Of a DNA stretch of 64,000 bases, positions 55,923 through 64,000 are shown in pieces. The translations under genes and the position numbers were made by a program. The notes under the pieces are model-generated. The model made no database searches. It saw only the letters and a program-made list of their open reading frames with translations, and was not told where the DNA came from. Each line of letters begins with the position of its first letter. The stretch's first letter is position 1. The DNA is taken from the NCBI GenBank assembly GCA_944321725.1, contig CALUMI010000012.1, positions 1-64,000 of the forward strand, given 5' to 3'. Origin of the DNA: an uncultured Muribaculaceae bacterium. Lineage in GTDB: Bacteria > Bacteroidota > Bacteroidia > Bacteroidales > Muribaculaceae.

Positions 55923-56777
55923 ATGAAACATATAAATTACATAATAATCTGCACGCTTTTGAGTTTTCTTTTTTCATGCAAAATAATATCGAAAGACAAC
56001 TCAAAAATAGAATATGTGACCGAACCTATAGCCGAAGCCCAGACAAGATCGGAAAAAGCGTCGGTGCCTAACCAAAAACAAAGAATAAAAGGCGAATGGA
56101 TAATAGTAAACGCGTCGGGAAAAAGCATAAACGCGATGGACGAGAGGGCATACATCAATTTCAGCCCCAAAGACGGGAAAATCTACGGATTTACCGGCTG
56201 CAATTATATTAATGGAAATTTCAACATCGAAAACAACGACGACATAAAATTCTCAAACATCATAACAACCACCAAATATTGTGATGCCATAAGCGACGAA
56301 AACAATATTTTAGACGCGCTCGAACAAGTCATAAAGTTCTCAATCTACAAAAAGGACAACCTGTATTACATGGACATGAAAGACATGACAGGCAGAACCG
56401 TGATGCACACAAAGCGCCATAATGCCGACGTGCTGTCAGGCTCATGGGCTGTAAAGTCCATCCACAAAAAAAACGTTTCAGACAAGCAGATGAAATTAAT
56501 CATCGACATCCCGGAATTGAAACTTCACGGGAATCTCGGATGCAACATCATCAACGGGACAATAGGCCTCGACAGAAACAAAGACTGGTTTATACAATTC
56601 TACAGCATTACCTCGACCAACAACCATTGCAACGGATTTGACTTGAACATCGAGCGGGATCTTCTAATTGCATTGGAAGAAGTTGAGTATATCGACAGGA
56701 AAAATTACAATGAAGTTGTTCTTTGCGACAAGGACAAGACAGAAGTGCTCTCTTTAAAAAGGATAGAACTCGAATAA
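55923..56777 (+). CDS. Lipoprotein with two META domains
   Basis: This 284-residue protein has a lipoprotein signal ending FLFSC (Cys19), then two META/HslJ-like domains. The first is at about 55-160 (GEWIIVNASGKSI; YGFTGCNYINGNF) and the second at about 168-280 (GSWAVKSIHKKNV; LHGNLGCNIINGTI). The GC-N-x-x-x-G cores are present in both. E. coli HslJ, a META protein, affects novobiocin resistance, but the role here is unknown. It lies 61 bases after ndh and precedes uvrB. Confidence 0.87.
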   Translation: MKHINYIIICTLLSFLFSCKIISKDNSKIEYVTEPIAEAQTRSEKASVPNQKQRIKGEWIIVNASGKSINAMDERAYINFSPKDGKIYGFTGCNYINGNFNIENNDDIKFSNIITTTKYCDAISDENNILDALEQVIKFSIYKKDNLYYMDMKDMTGRTVMHTKRHNADVLSGSWAVKSIHKKNVSDKQMKLIIDIPELKLHGNLGCNIINGTIGLDRNKDWFIQFYSITSTNNHCNGFDLNIERDLLIALEEVEYIDRKNYNEVVLCDKDKTEVLSLKRIELE

Positions 56778-56794
56778 AAAGCAAACAAGAAAGA

Positions 56795-58837
56795 ATGGAT
56801 TTCAAACTTCATTCAAAATACAAGCCGACCGGCGACCAACCGCAAGCCATTGAAGAGCTTTGCAAATGCGCTCTCGATGGGATGGAATACCAAACCTTGT
56901 TAGGAGTAACAGGCTCAGGCAAGACTTTCACAATGGCGAATGTCATTGAAAGGCTCAACCGCCCTACTCTCGTCCTCTCGCACAACAAAACTCTTGCGGC
57001 TCAACTATACGCCGAGTTCAAAAATTATTTTCCGGGAAATGCCGTACATTATTTTGTTTCCTACTACGATTATTACCAGCCGGAGGCATATATTCCTTCG
57101 TCCGACAAATACATCGAAAAAGATTTAATGATTAATGATGAGATAGACCGTCTGCGCCTCGCCGCCACCACCGCACTGCTGTCCGGAAGGCGCGACGTGA
57201 TAATCGTTTCATCAGTATCATGCCTTTACGGCATAGGCAATCCTGAAGATTTCGATAAAAACGTAGTTGAAATCAAAGTCGGACAACACATTTCGCGAAA
57301 TGATTTATTGCGGAAATTGGTTGATTCATTGTATTCGCGCAACGAAAACGAATTAGGGCGCGGACAATTCCGCGTGAAAGGCGACACCGTAGATTTGTAT
57401 CTTGCCTACGAGGAAATAATCATACGCATAATTTTCTGGGGAGATGAAATTGAAAGCATTTCCGCGCTTAATCCGGAAACGATGTATGTGGAAAGCGAGC
57501 TGGAAGGATATAAAATATTTCCGGCCAACATCTTTGTTACCACAAAAGAAAGAACAGCCGCGGCTATCGGGCAGATAGAAATCGATTTGGGCAAACAAGT
57601 GGAAATGTTCCGCAACGAGGGAAGAGAGCTCGAAGCAAAACGCCTGTACGAGCGGGTCACCTATGATGTGGAAATGATTCGCGAGGTAGGATACTGCTCC
57701 GGCATTGAAAACTACTCAAGATATTTTGATGGACGGGAGCCCGGTATGCGGCCTTTCTGCCTTTTGGATTATTTCCCAAAAGATTTTTTGACAATCATAG
57801 ATGAGAGCCACGTTACAATACCGCAAATCCGGGCAATGTACGGAGGCGACATCTCAAGGAAAATGAATCTTGTGGAATACGGCTTCCGGCTTCCGGCAGC
57901 CATCGACAACCGTCCGCTCAAATTTGAGGAGTTTGAGGCAGCGACAGGACAAACAATCTACGTCAGTGCAACTCCTGCCGATTATGAGCTAGAAAAATCA
58001 GAGGGCGTAGTTGTGGAACAATTAATACGTCCCACAGGATTGCTCGACCCTCTAATATTGGTACGTCCATCAAAAGGTCAAATCGACGACCTGCTCGAAG
58101 AAATAACCAAACGAATTGAAAGACATGAGCGCACGTTGGTCACCACACTCACAAAAAGAATGGCAGAGGAACTGACATCGTATCTTGCAAAACTCAATAT
58201 CAACTGTGCATACATTCATTCCGACGTCGACACAATGGACAGGATTCAAATACTCGATGACCTGAGAGCAGGAACCATTGATGTGCTGATTGGAGTGAAT
58301 CTGCTGCGTGAGGGCCTTGACCTTCCGGAAGTGTCGTTGGTGGCAATAATCGACGCAGACAAAGAGGGATTTCTCCGCTCACACCGCTCATTGACCCAAA
58401 CAGTGGGGCGCGCCGCAAGAAACCTCAACGGGACAGTCATAATGTATGCCGACAAAATAACCGACTCCATGAGGCTTACAATCGAAGAGACCGAACGCCG
58501 CCGCTCCATACAGTTAGCCTATAACGAGAAAAACGGAATAGTTCCTAAAGCCATAATAAAAGACCGTACCCCCATAATAGGGCAAGACAACAGGCAAAAG
58601 CAAAGCGCAGACAAAAAAGCGGCTTCAGGCAAATTCACCTATCCCGACAGGCACAACGACATACGCACTGCCGCCGATCCGGTGATAAGCTATATGACAA
58701 CAGAAGAATTGCAAAAAGCAATCGAGAAAACCCGACAAGACATGCTCGACGCGGCTAAAAAAATGGATTTCATTTCCGCGGCGCAATTAAGGGACGAAAT
58801 GCTGAAAATGGAAGATATGCTCAACAGAAAACAATGA
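56795..58837 (+). CDS. uvrB: UvrABC excinuclease subunit B
   Basis: This protein of about 680 residues is the damage-verifying helicase-like subunit of nucleotide excision repair. It has Walker A GVTGSGKTFTMANVI, the beta-hairpin region with YYDYYQPEAYIP, helicase motifs DESHVTIPQ and ATPADYELE, and the C-terminal UVR domain (about 640-675, IEKTRQDMLDAAKKMDFISA). I placed the start at 56795 (MDFKLHSKYKPTGDQP); the longer frame overlaps the META gene by more than 50 bases. The YgiQ gene follows 6 bases later. Confidence 0.97.
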   Translation: MDFKLHSKYKPTGDQPQAIEELCKCALDGMEYQTLLGVTGSGKTFTMANVIERLNRPTLVLSHNKTLAAQLYAEFKNYFPGNAVHYFVSYYDYYQPEAYIPSSDKYIEKDLMINDEIDRLRLAATTALLSGRRDVIIVSSVSCLYGIGNPEDFDKNVVEIKVGQHISRNDLLRKLVDSLYSRNENELGRGQFRVKGDTVDLYLAYEEIIIRIIFWGDEIESISALNPETMYVESELEGYKIFPANIFVTTKERTAAAIGQIEIDLGKQVEMFRNEGRELEAKRLYERVTYDVEMIREVGYCSGIENYSRYFDGREPGMRPFCLLDYFPKDFLTIIDESHVTIPQIRAMYGGDISRKMNLVEYGFRLPAAIDNRPLKFEEFEAATGQTIYVSATPADYELEKSEGVVVEQLIRPTGLLDPLILVRPSKGQIDDLLEEITKRIERHERTLVTTLTKRMAEELTSYLAKLNINCAYIHSDVDTMDRIQILDDLRAGTIDVLIGVNLLREGLDLPEVSLVAIIDADKEGFLRSHRSLTQTVGRAARNLNGTVIMYADKITDSMRLTIEETERRRSIQLAYNEKNGIVPKAIIKDRTPIIGQDNRQKQSADKKAASGKFTYPDRHNDIRTAADPVISYMTTEELQKAIEKTRQDMLDAAKKMDFISAAQLRDEMLKMEDMLNRKQ

Positions 58838-58843
58838 CCGATT

Positions 58844-60697
58844 ATGCAATGGCTTCCTACAAGTAAGAAAGAAATCGACAGATTAGGTTGGGACTACATA
58901 GATGTAATCCTGTTTTCCGGCGACGCTTATATCGACCATCCATCCATGGGATGCGCCGTGATAGGCAGAGTTCTCGAATCAAAAGGCTACAGAGTTGCAA
59001 TCGTGCCGCAGCCTAATTGGCAAGACGATTTGCGCGATTTTAAAAAGCTCGGGCAACCACGGTTGTTTTTCGGAGTGTCAGCCGGTGCGATGGATTCTAT
59101 GGTCAACCACTATACCGCCGCGCGGCGCAAGCGCAGCGACGACGCATACACTCCCAACGGCCGGCACGGCGCACGGCCTGACTACCCGACAATAGTGTAC
59201 TGCCGCATTCTGAAAAAGCTATTTCCATCCGTTCCCGTAATAGCCGGAGGCATAGAAGCGTCTTTGCGAAGGCTGTCGCACTACGATTATTGGAAAGACT
59301 GCCTGATGCCGTCAATTCTTACCGAATGCGGTGCAGACATGATTGTCTATGGAATGGGAGAAAAATCCATTTTGGAAATTGCCGGACAATTAAAATCGGG
59401 AGCCGACATTAGCAGTCTTACAGATATACCACAAACTGTAGTGTCGCTCGAACGGAAATATTTACCCGGCCAAAGTGATGGCACGAATGACCTCATTCTG
59501 CATTCATACGAGAGTTGCCTGTCCGACAAAAAGAAACAGGCCGAAAATTTCAAGCACATTGAAACAGAGTCTAACAAATGGCATGGAAGAAATCTTTGGC
59601 AGGCCACCGGAAACCGCGCAATTAAAGTCAACAGAATGTATCCGCCGATGACAGAAACTGAAATCGACGCATCTTTTGACTTGCCCTACACTCGGATGCC
59701 CCACCCTCGCTATAACGGCAAAACAATACCGGCGTATGAAATGATACGCCACTCCGTAACTTTGCATCGCGGATGTTTCGGCGGATGCGCGTTTTGTACC
59801 ATTTCCGCGCATCAGGGAAAATTCATAGCGTCAAGAAGCAAAAAATCCATTCTTCGGGAAGTGGAACAGGTCACAAAAATGCCTGACTTCAAAGGATACA
59901 TATCAGATTTGGGAGGGCCTTCGGCAAACATGTACAAAATGCGCGGATACGACATCGACAAGTGCAAAAAATGCGCCCGGCCGTCATGCCTCCACCCAAA
60001 ACCCTGCCCAAATTTGGACAACAACCACGCTCCATTGCTCGACATCTATCACGAAGCAGACAAAATCAACGGCGTTAAAAAATCATTTATCGGAAGCGGA
60101 GTGAGATATGACTTGTCAATGGCCGTAAACAAAGACAATAAAGTCAACAATATAAACAAACGTTACAATGAGGAATTAATACTGCATCATGTTTCAGGAA
60201 GATTAAAAGTGGCTCCCGAACACACGTCTGACCGCGTGTTAAACTGTATGCGGAAACCGTCATTCGCGCTGTTCTATAATTTTAAGAGCATATTCGACAA
60301 TCTTAACGAAAGCCATAATCTGCGACAGCAGCTGATACCCTATTTCATATCCTCGCACCCGGCGTGTACAGAAGAAGATATGGCAGAATTGGCGGCAATC
60401 ACAAAAAAATTGCATTTCCACTTGGAGCAAGTGCAGGATTTCACTCCAACTCCGATGACCGTCGCGTCGGAAATATATTATACAGGGTACCACCCCTACA
60501 CAATGGAACAAGTCTACACGGCACGAACCCCTGAAGAAAAACAAAATCAACGCAAATATTTTTTCTGGTATAAACCGGAATATTCCGGAGATATACGCAA
60601 ATCGCTGCTCCGGCTTAACCGCCAAGACATAATTAAGGAATTGTTTGGCTCAAGCCACAGAAAACAATACAATAAATATACCAATAATAAAAAGTAA
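58844..60697 (+). CDS. YgiQ-family radical SAM protein
   Basis: This 617-residue protein has the N-terminal DUF3362/SAM-associated domain (MQWLPTSKKEID..., about 1-270), then a radical SAM core with the 4Fe-4S cluster bound by LHRGCFGGCAFCTI (Cys-x3-Cys-x2-Cys, about residues 309-316). A Cys-rich stretch (CKKCARPSCLHPKPCPN, about 373-389) may hold a second cluster. The UPF0313 C-terminal part follows. The reaction is unknown to me. It stands directly after uvrB; the exported peptidase gene follows after 1 base. Confidence 0.92.
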   Translation: MQWLPTSKKEIDRLGWDYIDVILFSGDAYIDHPSMGCAVIGRVLESKGYRVAIVPQPNWQDDLRDFKKLGQPRLFFGVSAGAMDSMVNHYTAARRKRSDDAYTPNGRHGARPDYPTIVYCRILKKLFPSVPVIAGGIEASLRRLSHYDYWKDCLMPSILTECGADMIVYGMGEKSILEIAGQLKSGADISSLTDIPQTVVSLERKYLPGQSDGTNDLILHSYESCLSDKKKQAENFKHIETESNKWHGRNLWQATGNRAIKVNRMYPPMTETEIDASFDLPYTRMPHPRYNGKTIPAYEMIRHSVTLHRGCFGGCAFCTISAHQGKFIASRSKKSILREVEQVTKMPDFKGYISDLGGPSANMYKMRGYDIDKCKKCARPSCLHPKPCPNLDNNHAPLLDIYHEADKINGVKKSFIGSGVRYDLSMAVNKDNKVNNINKRYNEELILHHVSGRLKVAPEHTSDRVLNCMRKPSFALFYNFKSIFDNLNESHNLRQQLIPYFISSHPACTEEDMAELAAITKKLHFHLEQVQDFTPTPMTVASEIYYTGYHPYTMEQVYTARTPEEKQNQRKYFFWYKPEYSGDIRKSLLRLNRQDIIKELFGSSHRKQYNKYTNNKK

Positions 60698-60698
60698 T

Positions 60699-62795
60699 AT
60701 GAATTTAACCAAAACAACAATCATCATGGCTTCATTATTAGCCTCAGCAGGAGCTGCCGTTTCCGCATCCGACAATAGCGCGGAGATAATAAGCCGGCCC
60801 GCGTTTGAAGTTAAAGACGGCAAATTCACGCCGGAGTTGATTGAAGCATTCGGGCAAGTCGGCAGTCCACAACTGTCGCCCGACAAACAAAAAATTTTAT
60901 ATACCGTAACGTTCACAAGCATTGCCGAGAACAAAGGCAACACTGAGCTGTGGGTAATGGATGTGGATGGCAAAAACAACAGGCAACTGACCACCACATC
61001 CGAATCTGAAGCCAATGCGGTATGGCTAAACGGAGGCAGACAAATCGCGTTCCTCTATAAAGCAGAAAACGGATTGCAACTATTCGTAATGGATGCCGAC
61101 GGAAGCAACCGCAAACAGATTTCATCAGTGGAAAAAGGGCTCGGAGGATTCATATTCTCACCCGACGAAAAAAAAGTGCTATTCATCAGCAACGTAAAAT
61201 ACGGAAAAACAGTAACCGACGAATATCCCGACTTAAACAAAGCCAACGCCTTTATAATAGACGATTTAATGTACAAGCATTGGGATGAGTGGGTAACAGA
61301 GATTCCGCACCCTTTCATTGCCGACTATGACGGTGAAAAACTTACAAATATAACCGACATTATGGAAGGCGAACCGTATGAATCACCGATGAAGCCTTTC
61401 GGAGGCATTGAATCAATGGCATGGACTCCGGATTCGAAAGGTGTGGTATATGTGTCACGCAAAAAGACAGGAAAAGAATATTCGCTGTCGACCAACTCTG
61501 ACCTATATCTGTATGACATACCGACCAAACGAACCAAAAATCTAACGGAAGGAATGCTGGGATATGACACAAACCCCGTATTCTCCCCCAAAGGCGACAA
61601 ACTCGCATGGCTTTCAATGGAACGCGACGGTTATGAGTCGGACAAAAACCGAATATTCGTAATGGACATGCAAACAGGCGAAAAAACTGACCTGACAAAA
61701 GATTGGGACTACACTGTCAACACCATTTCTTGGGCACCGGACGGAAAAAGCATCTACTTCATCGCGCCATATCACGGTCCATCACCGATTTTCCAAATAA
61801 ATCTTGACACAAAAAAGGTAGAGGCCATAGCCGACCAAATGTGCGACTATGCGTCTGTCACACCAATCGACTCCAAAAAAGTGATAGCCTTGCGCCATTC
61901 GCTTTTATATCCCAATGAAATGTTCATTGTGGGAAAAGGCTACGAGCAGCAACTTACAAACGTAAACACAGAATTGCTCTCACAATTAAGCCCTGTAACT
62001 GTAGAAAAGCATCTCATACCCACAACCGACGGAAAAGAAATGCTCACATGGGTATTACTGCCGCCGAATTTCGACAAGACAAAGAAATATCCCGCTATTC
62101 TCTATTGTCAGGGAGGGCCGCAACAAGCGGTAAGCCTGTTCTGGAGCTCTCGTTGGAATCTCCGGCTTATGGCATCGCAGGGATATGTGGTGATAGCCCC
62201 CAACCGCAGAGGATTGCCCGGTTTTGGAACAGAGTGGAACGAGCAAATTTCAGGTGACTATGGAGGCCAAAACATGAAAGACTATTTCTCCGCTGTAGAC
62301 TATATGACGCAAAAACCGTATATCGATAAAGAGCACATAGGCGCAACAGGAGCAAGCTACGGAGGGTTCTCCGTGTATTGGCTCGCAGGCCACCACAATG
62401 GACGTTTTGCCGCTCTATTGGCTCATGCCGGCATTTTCAACTCAGAGGCACAATATCTTGAAACCGAAGAAATGTGGTTTGCCAACTGGGACTTCGGAGG
62501 CGCGCCATGGGACAAAAACAATGCCACAGCCCAGCGCACATACGACAATTCTCCACACAAATTCATCGACAAATGGACATCACCAATCATGATTACTGTA
62601 GGAGAAAAAGACTACCGCATACTTGCGTCGCAGGGGATGATGGCTTTCAACGCCGCCCAACTGCGCGGCATTCCGTCGCACATGCTCGTTTTCCCGGATG
62701 AGAATCATTGGATATTGAAACCGCAAAATGCCCTGCTTTGGCAACGCGAATTTTTCAAATGGTTCGACAAATGGCTGAAACCCGGCGACAAATAA
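60699..62795 (+). CDS. Exported S9-family prolyl oligopeptidase (DPP/acylaminoacyl-peptidase type)
   Basis: This protein of about 698 residues has a signal peptide (to about residue 23, ending AVSAS), a WD40-like/TolB beta-propeller (about 40-410) and a C-terminal alpha/beta-hydrolase. The nucleophile is the serine of GATGASYGGFSVYW, the acid is in the region of VGEKDYRI and the His is in FPDENHWI. Such periplasmic peptidases release dipeptides or cleave blocked N-termini. I set the start at 60699, one base after the YgiQ stop, since it gives a normal signal peptide. A terminator follows. Confidence 0.9.
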   Translation: MNLTKTTIIMASLLASAGAAVSASDNSAEIISRPAFEVKDGKFTPELIEAFGQVGSPQLSPDKQKILYTVTFTSIAENKGNTELWVMDVDGKNNRQLTTTSESEANAVWLNGGRQIAFLYKAENGLQLFVMDADGSNRKQISSVEKGLGGFIFSPDEKKVLFISNVKYGKTVTDEYPDLNKANAFIIDDLMYKHWDEWVTEIPHPFIADYDGEKLTNITDIMEGEPYESPMKPFGGIESMAWTPDSKGVVYVSRKKTGKEYSLSTNSDLYLYDIPTKRTKNLTEGMLGYDTNPVFSPKGDKLAWLSMERDGYESDKNRIFVMDMQTGEKTDLTKDWDYTVNTISWAPDGKSIYFIAPYHGPSPIFQINLDTKKVEAIADQMCDYASVTPIDSKKVIALRHSLLYPNEMFIVGKGYEQQLTNVNTELLSQLSPVTVEKHLIPTTDGKEMLTWVLLPPNFDKTKKYPAILYCQGGPQQAVSLFWSSRWNLRLMASQGYVVIAPNRRGLPGFGTEWNEQISGDYGGQNMKDYFSAVDYMTQKPYIDKEHIGATGASYGGFSVYWLAGHHNGRFAALLAHAGIFNSEAQYLETEEMWFANWDFGGAPWDKNNATAQRTYDNSPHKFIDKWTSPIMITVGEKDYRILASQGMMAFNAAQLRGIPSHMLVFPDENHWILKPQNALLWQREFFKWFDKWLKPGDK

Positions 62796-62817
62796 CCGGT
62801 TGTGTCTGATTACATAT

Positions 62818-62856
62818 ACAAAGCGGGCGTATTTCAATGCACCCGCTTTGTATTAA
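62818..62856 (+). terminator. Terminator after the S9 peptidase gene
   Basis: Arms 62818-62827 (ACAAAGCGGG) and 62842-62851 (CCCGCTTTGT) with a 14-base loop are followed by a short T-rich run. Confidence 0.75.
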
Positions 62857-62899
62857 TACATTTTAACAATCGGGGGAGTAATTATAGACATAAAGAAAC

Positions 62900-62907
62900 T
62901 ACCTTTG
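62900..62907 (+). promoter_or_regulatory. Candidate -7 box for the last gene
   Basis: TACCTTTG lies 54 bases before the ATG at 62962. The -33 region is not clear. Confidence 0.4.
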
Positions 62908-62961
62908 CAAAAAATTATAATTGGGAGATTGATTTAAGATTTAATAAATTAAAGTACTTTT

Positions 62962-64000
62962 ATGAGAACTATTTTTTCGTTTACCAAATGTCTGTTGAGT
63001 TATGGGGTATTCGGCATCATTTTTTCTCTGGTTTCATGCAATGACGAATATGATTTATCAAAAGACATTTCTACTGAAATGAATTTGGGAGGAAGCATTG
63101 GACTTCCGTTAGGGGAAACCGACACGCTCCGCTTGGAAAGAGTGATCGAATTAGACGATGTAATCACCGAAAACAGCGAAGGAGCGTATGAGATTTCCAA
63201 ATCAGGGGAATTAGACGTAAATGTTCCGGTAATCGACTTGATTTCAATCAAAGGTTTGTCTGCCCGTCCGGTCATAGAGGATGTGTTTGACAACGCGCCG
63301 GGAACAAACATGCCGACTGATTTCTCGTTCACCAATCCGCTCAACTATTTTTCGAGCATCGATTCGGAAGAAGATGTGCCTGTAGAGGCAAAATCTATCA
63401 GCGCAATGTATTTTGACCCATTCTATGCGGAACTTTCCATACAGTTCACATTCGACAATCAGGCCACACTTCAAAAGCTTGAAAATCTCAGATTGAGCAA
63501 CTTTACCATAGACTTTCCAAAATTCATAGTTTTCGGGCCGGATATTGAGGGGATGGACTACGAAACAAACATAATGACAATCAACAGCGACATTCCTGAC
63601 AATGGAATATTGAAAATACAAGTCCCGATTGTCGACATAACGAACATTCCGGATGTCAACACAACCACACACACTATCAAATTCGAGCGCGAGATAGAAT
63701 TCAAAGGAGATGTTTCCGCCGATGTAAAGAGTGCCACCAACCAAGAAATGTCGTCGATGGTAGTGACCACCGAGTTCAACATTCCTGATTTTGAGATAGA
63801 AAAAGTGCGCGGCATTTTCGTGCCCGACATTTCCGTAAACGCTGAAAATCTCGACTTAGGCGATATTCCGGACGCTCTCACAAATGAGAACACATCACTC
63901 AATATCAACACCATTGCCACAACATTGGAAATTGAGAACCCTGTAGGCATTCCGTTCTACACCGACTTGCTATTCACGGCTTTCGACAAAAACAACTCAA
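62962..64000 (+). CDS. Large lipoprotein, 5' part (gene runs past the window end)
   Basis: An open frame of 346 codons starts at 62962 and is still open at the last base. It encodes a signal ending SLVSC (about Cys26), then a beta-rich, acidic, serine/threonine-containing body. The segments FDPFYAELSIQFTFDN and FNIPDFEIEKVRGIFVPD suggest repeated beta-sandwich units, with many Asn, Asp and Thr and few Cys. It is probably an outer-membrane surface lipoprotein. I do not recognise the family. It is preceded by a terminator and a -7-like box, so it is a separate unit. Confidence 0.75.
   Translation, partial: MRTIFSFTKCLLSYGVFGIIFSLVSCNDEYDLSKDISTEMNLGGSIGLPLGETDTLRLERVIELDDVITENSEGAYEISKSGELDVNVPVIDLISIKGLSARPVIEDVFDNAPGTNMPTDFSFTNPLNYFSSIDSEEDVPVEAKSISAMYFDPFYAELSIQFTFDNQATLQKLENLRLSNFTIDFPKFIVFGPDIEGMDYETNIMTINSDIPDNGILKIQVPIVDITNIPDVNTTTHTIKFEREIEFKGDVSADVKSATNQEMSSMVVTTEFNIPDFEIEKVRGIFVPDISVNAENLDLGDIPDALTNENTSLNINTIATTLEIENPVGIPFYTDLLFTAFDKNNS

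Noticed and set aside
1..64000. CRISPR arrays, transposases, integrases, tRNA or rRNA genes
   Set aside because: None was recognised on either strand; the only clear direct repeat is the promoter duplication at 22061-22221.

Overview
The window is a stretch of ordinary chromosome from a member of the Bacteroidales (phylum Bacteroidota). A gut Muribaculaceae- or Bacteroidaceae-like organism is plausible, but the sequence does not fix the genus. Support comes from promoters of the Bacteroidota type (TTTG, 19-20 bases, TANNTTTG), from families largely confined to this phylum (DUF4835/PorD, a GldB-like lipoprotein, DUF5606, the EF-G2 paralog, a long NusB), and from a 6S-type RNA directly downstream of rplT. 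Coding density is high. I see no insertion sequences, prophage, CRISPR array, tRNA or rRNA gene.

Layout, left to right. 1-5.1 kb: a rubredoxin-rubrerythrin, a zinc/manganese ABC pair (ATPase and binding lipoprotein, no permease), a GNAT acetyltransferase, an Lrp-type regulator, an inositol-phosphatase-family enzyme and an acyltransferase. 5.1-11.4 kb (minus strand): an outer-membrane receptor, an anti-sigma factor with a large periplasmic part, an ECF sigma factor, and two coupled outer-membrane beta-barrel genes. 11.4-13.1 kb: a phosphate permease with its PhoU-like partner. 13.2-18.5 kb: one tight minus-strand unit of DegT aminotransferase, HAD phosphatase, gmd, fcl and metY, mainly nucleotide-sugar (GDP-fucose) synthesis. 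HemW follows.

19.8-26.1 kb (plus strand): an EF-G paralog that lacks the catalytic histidine, then a tandemly duplicated promoter region in front of yicC-gmk-nadD-DUF5063-aminopeptidase. 26.2-30 kb (minus strand): dnaA, an MCE-domain lipid-transport protein and a cell-wall amidase. 30-33.8 kb (plus strand): GldB-like lipoprotein, aroE, comEC. 33.8-38 kb (minus strand): NlpC/P60 lipoprotein, DUF5606, coaE, YbbR-like, yajC, nusB, with a consensus promoter before nusB. 38-45.3 kb (minus strand): rlmB, recN, porD-like, coaBC, exonuclease, dnaN, with a consensus promoter before dnaN, then an S1-domain protein.

45.4-47.6 kb (plus strand): DUF3298 lipoprotein, rsmG, metallo-hydrolase. 47.6-48.6 kb (minus strand): four small envelope proteins (two YtxH paralogs, a holin-like protein and a small unknown). 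48.7-49.0 kb: the 6S-like RNA with its own promoter and terminator. 49.1-52.3 kb (minus strand): thrS-infC-rpmI-rplT. 52.4-54.4 kb: a large TPR protein. 54.6-64 kb (plus strand): type II NADH dehydrogenase, a lipoprotein with two META domains, uvrB, a YgiQ-type radical SAM protein, an exported S9 peptidase, and a lipoprotein gene cut by the window end.

Most genes are housekeeping. I did not find a clear new multi-gene system. The features most worth a second look are the GTPase-motif-defective EF-G, the 76-base promoter duplication with an internal palindrome before yicC, the 6S-like RNA, the sigma/anti-sigma/receptor module, and metY inside the GDP-fucose operon.
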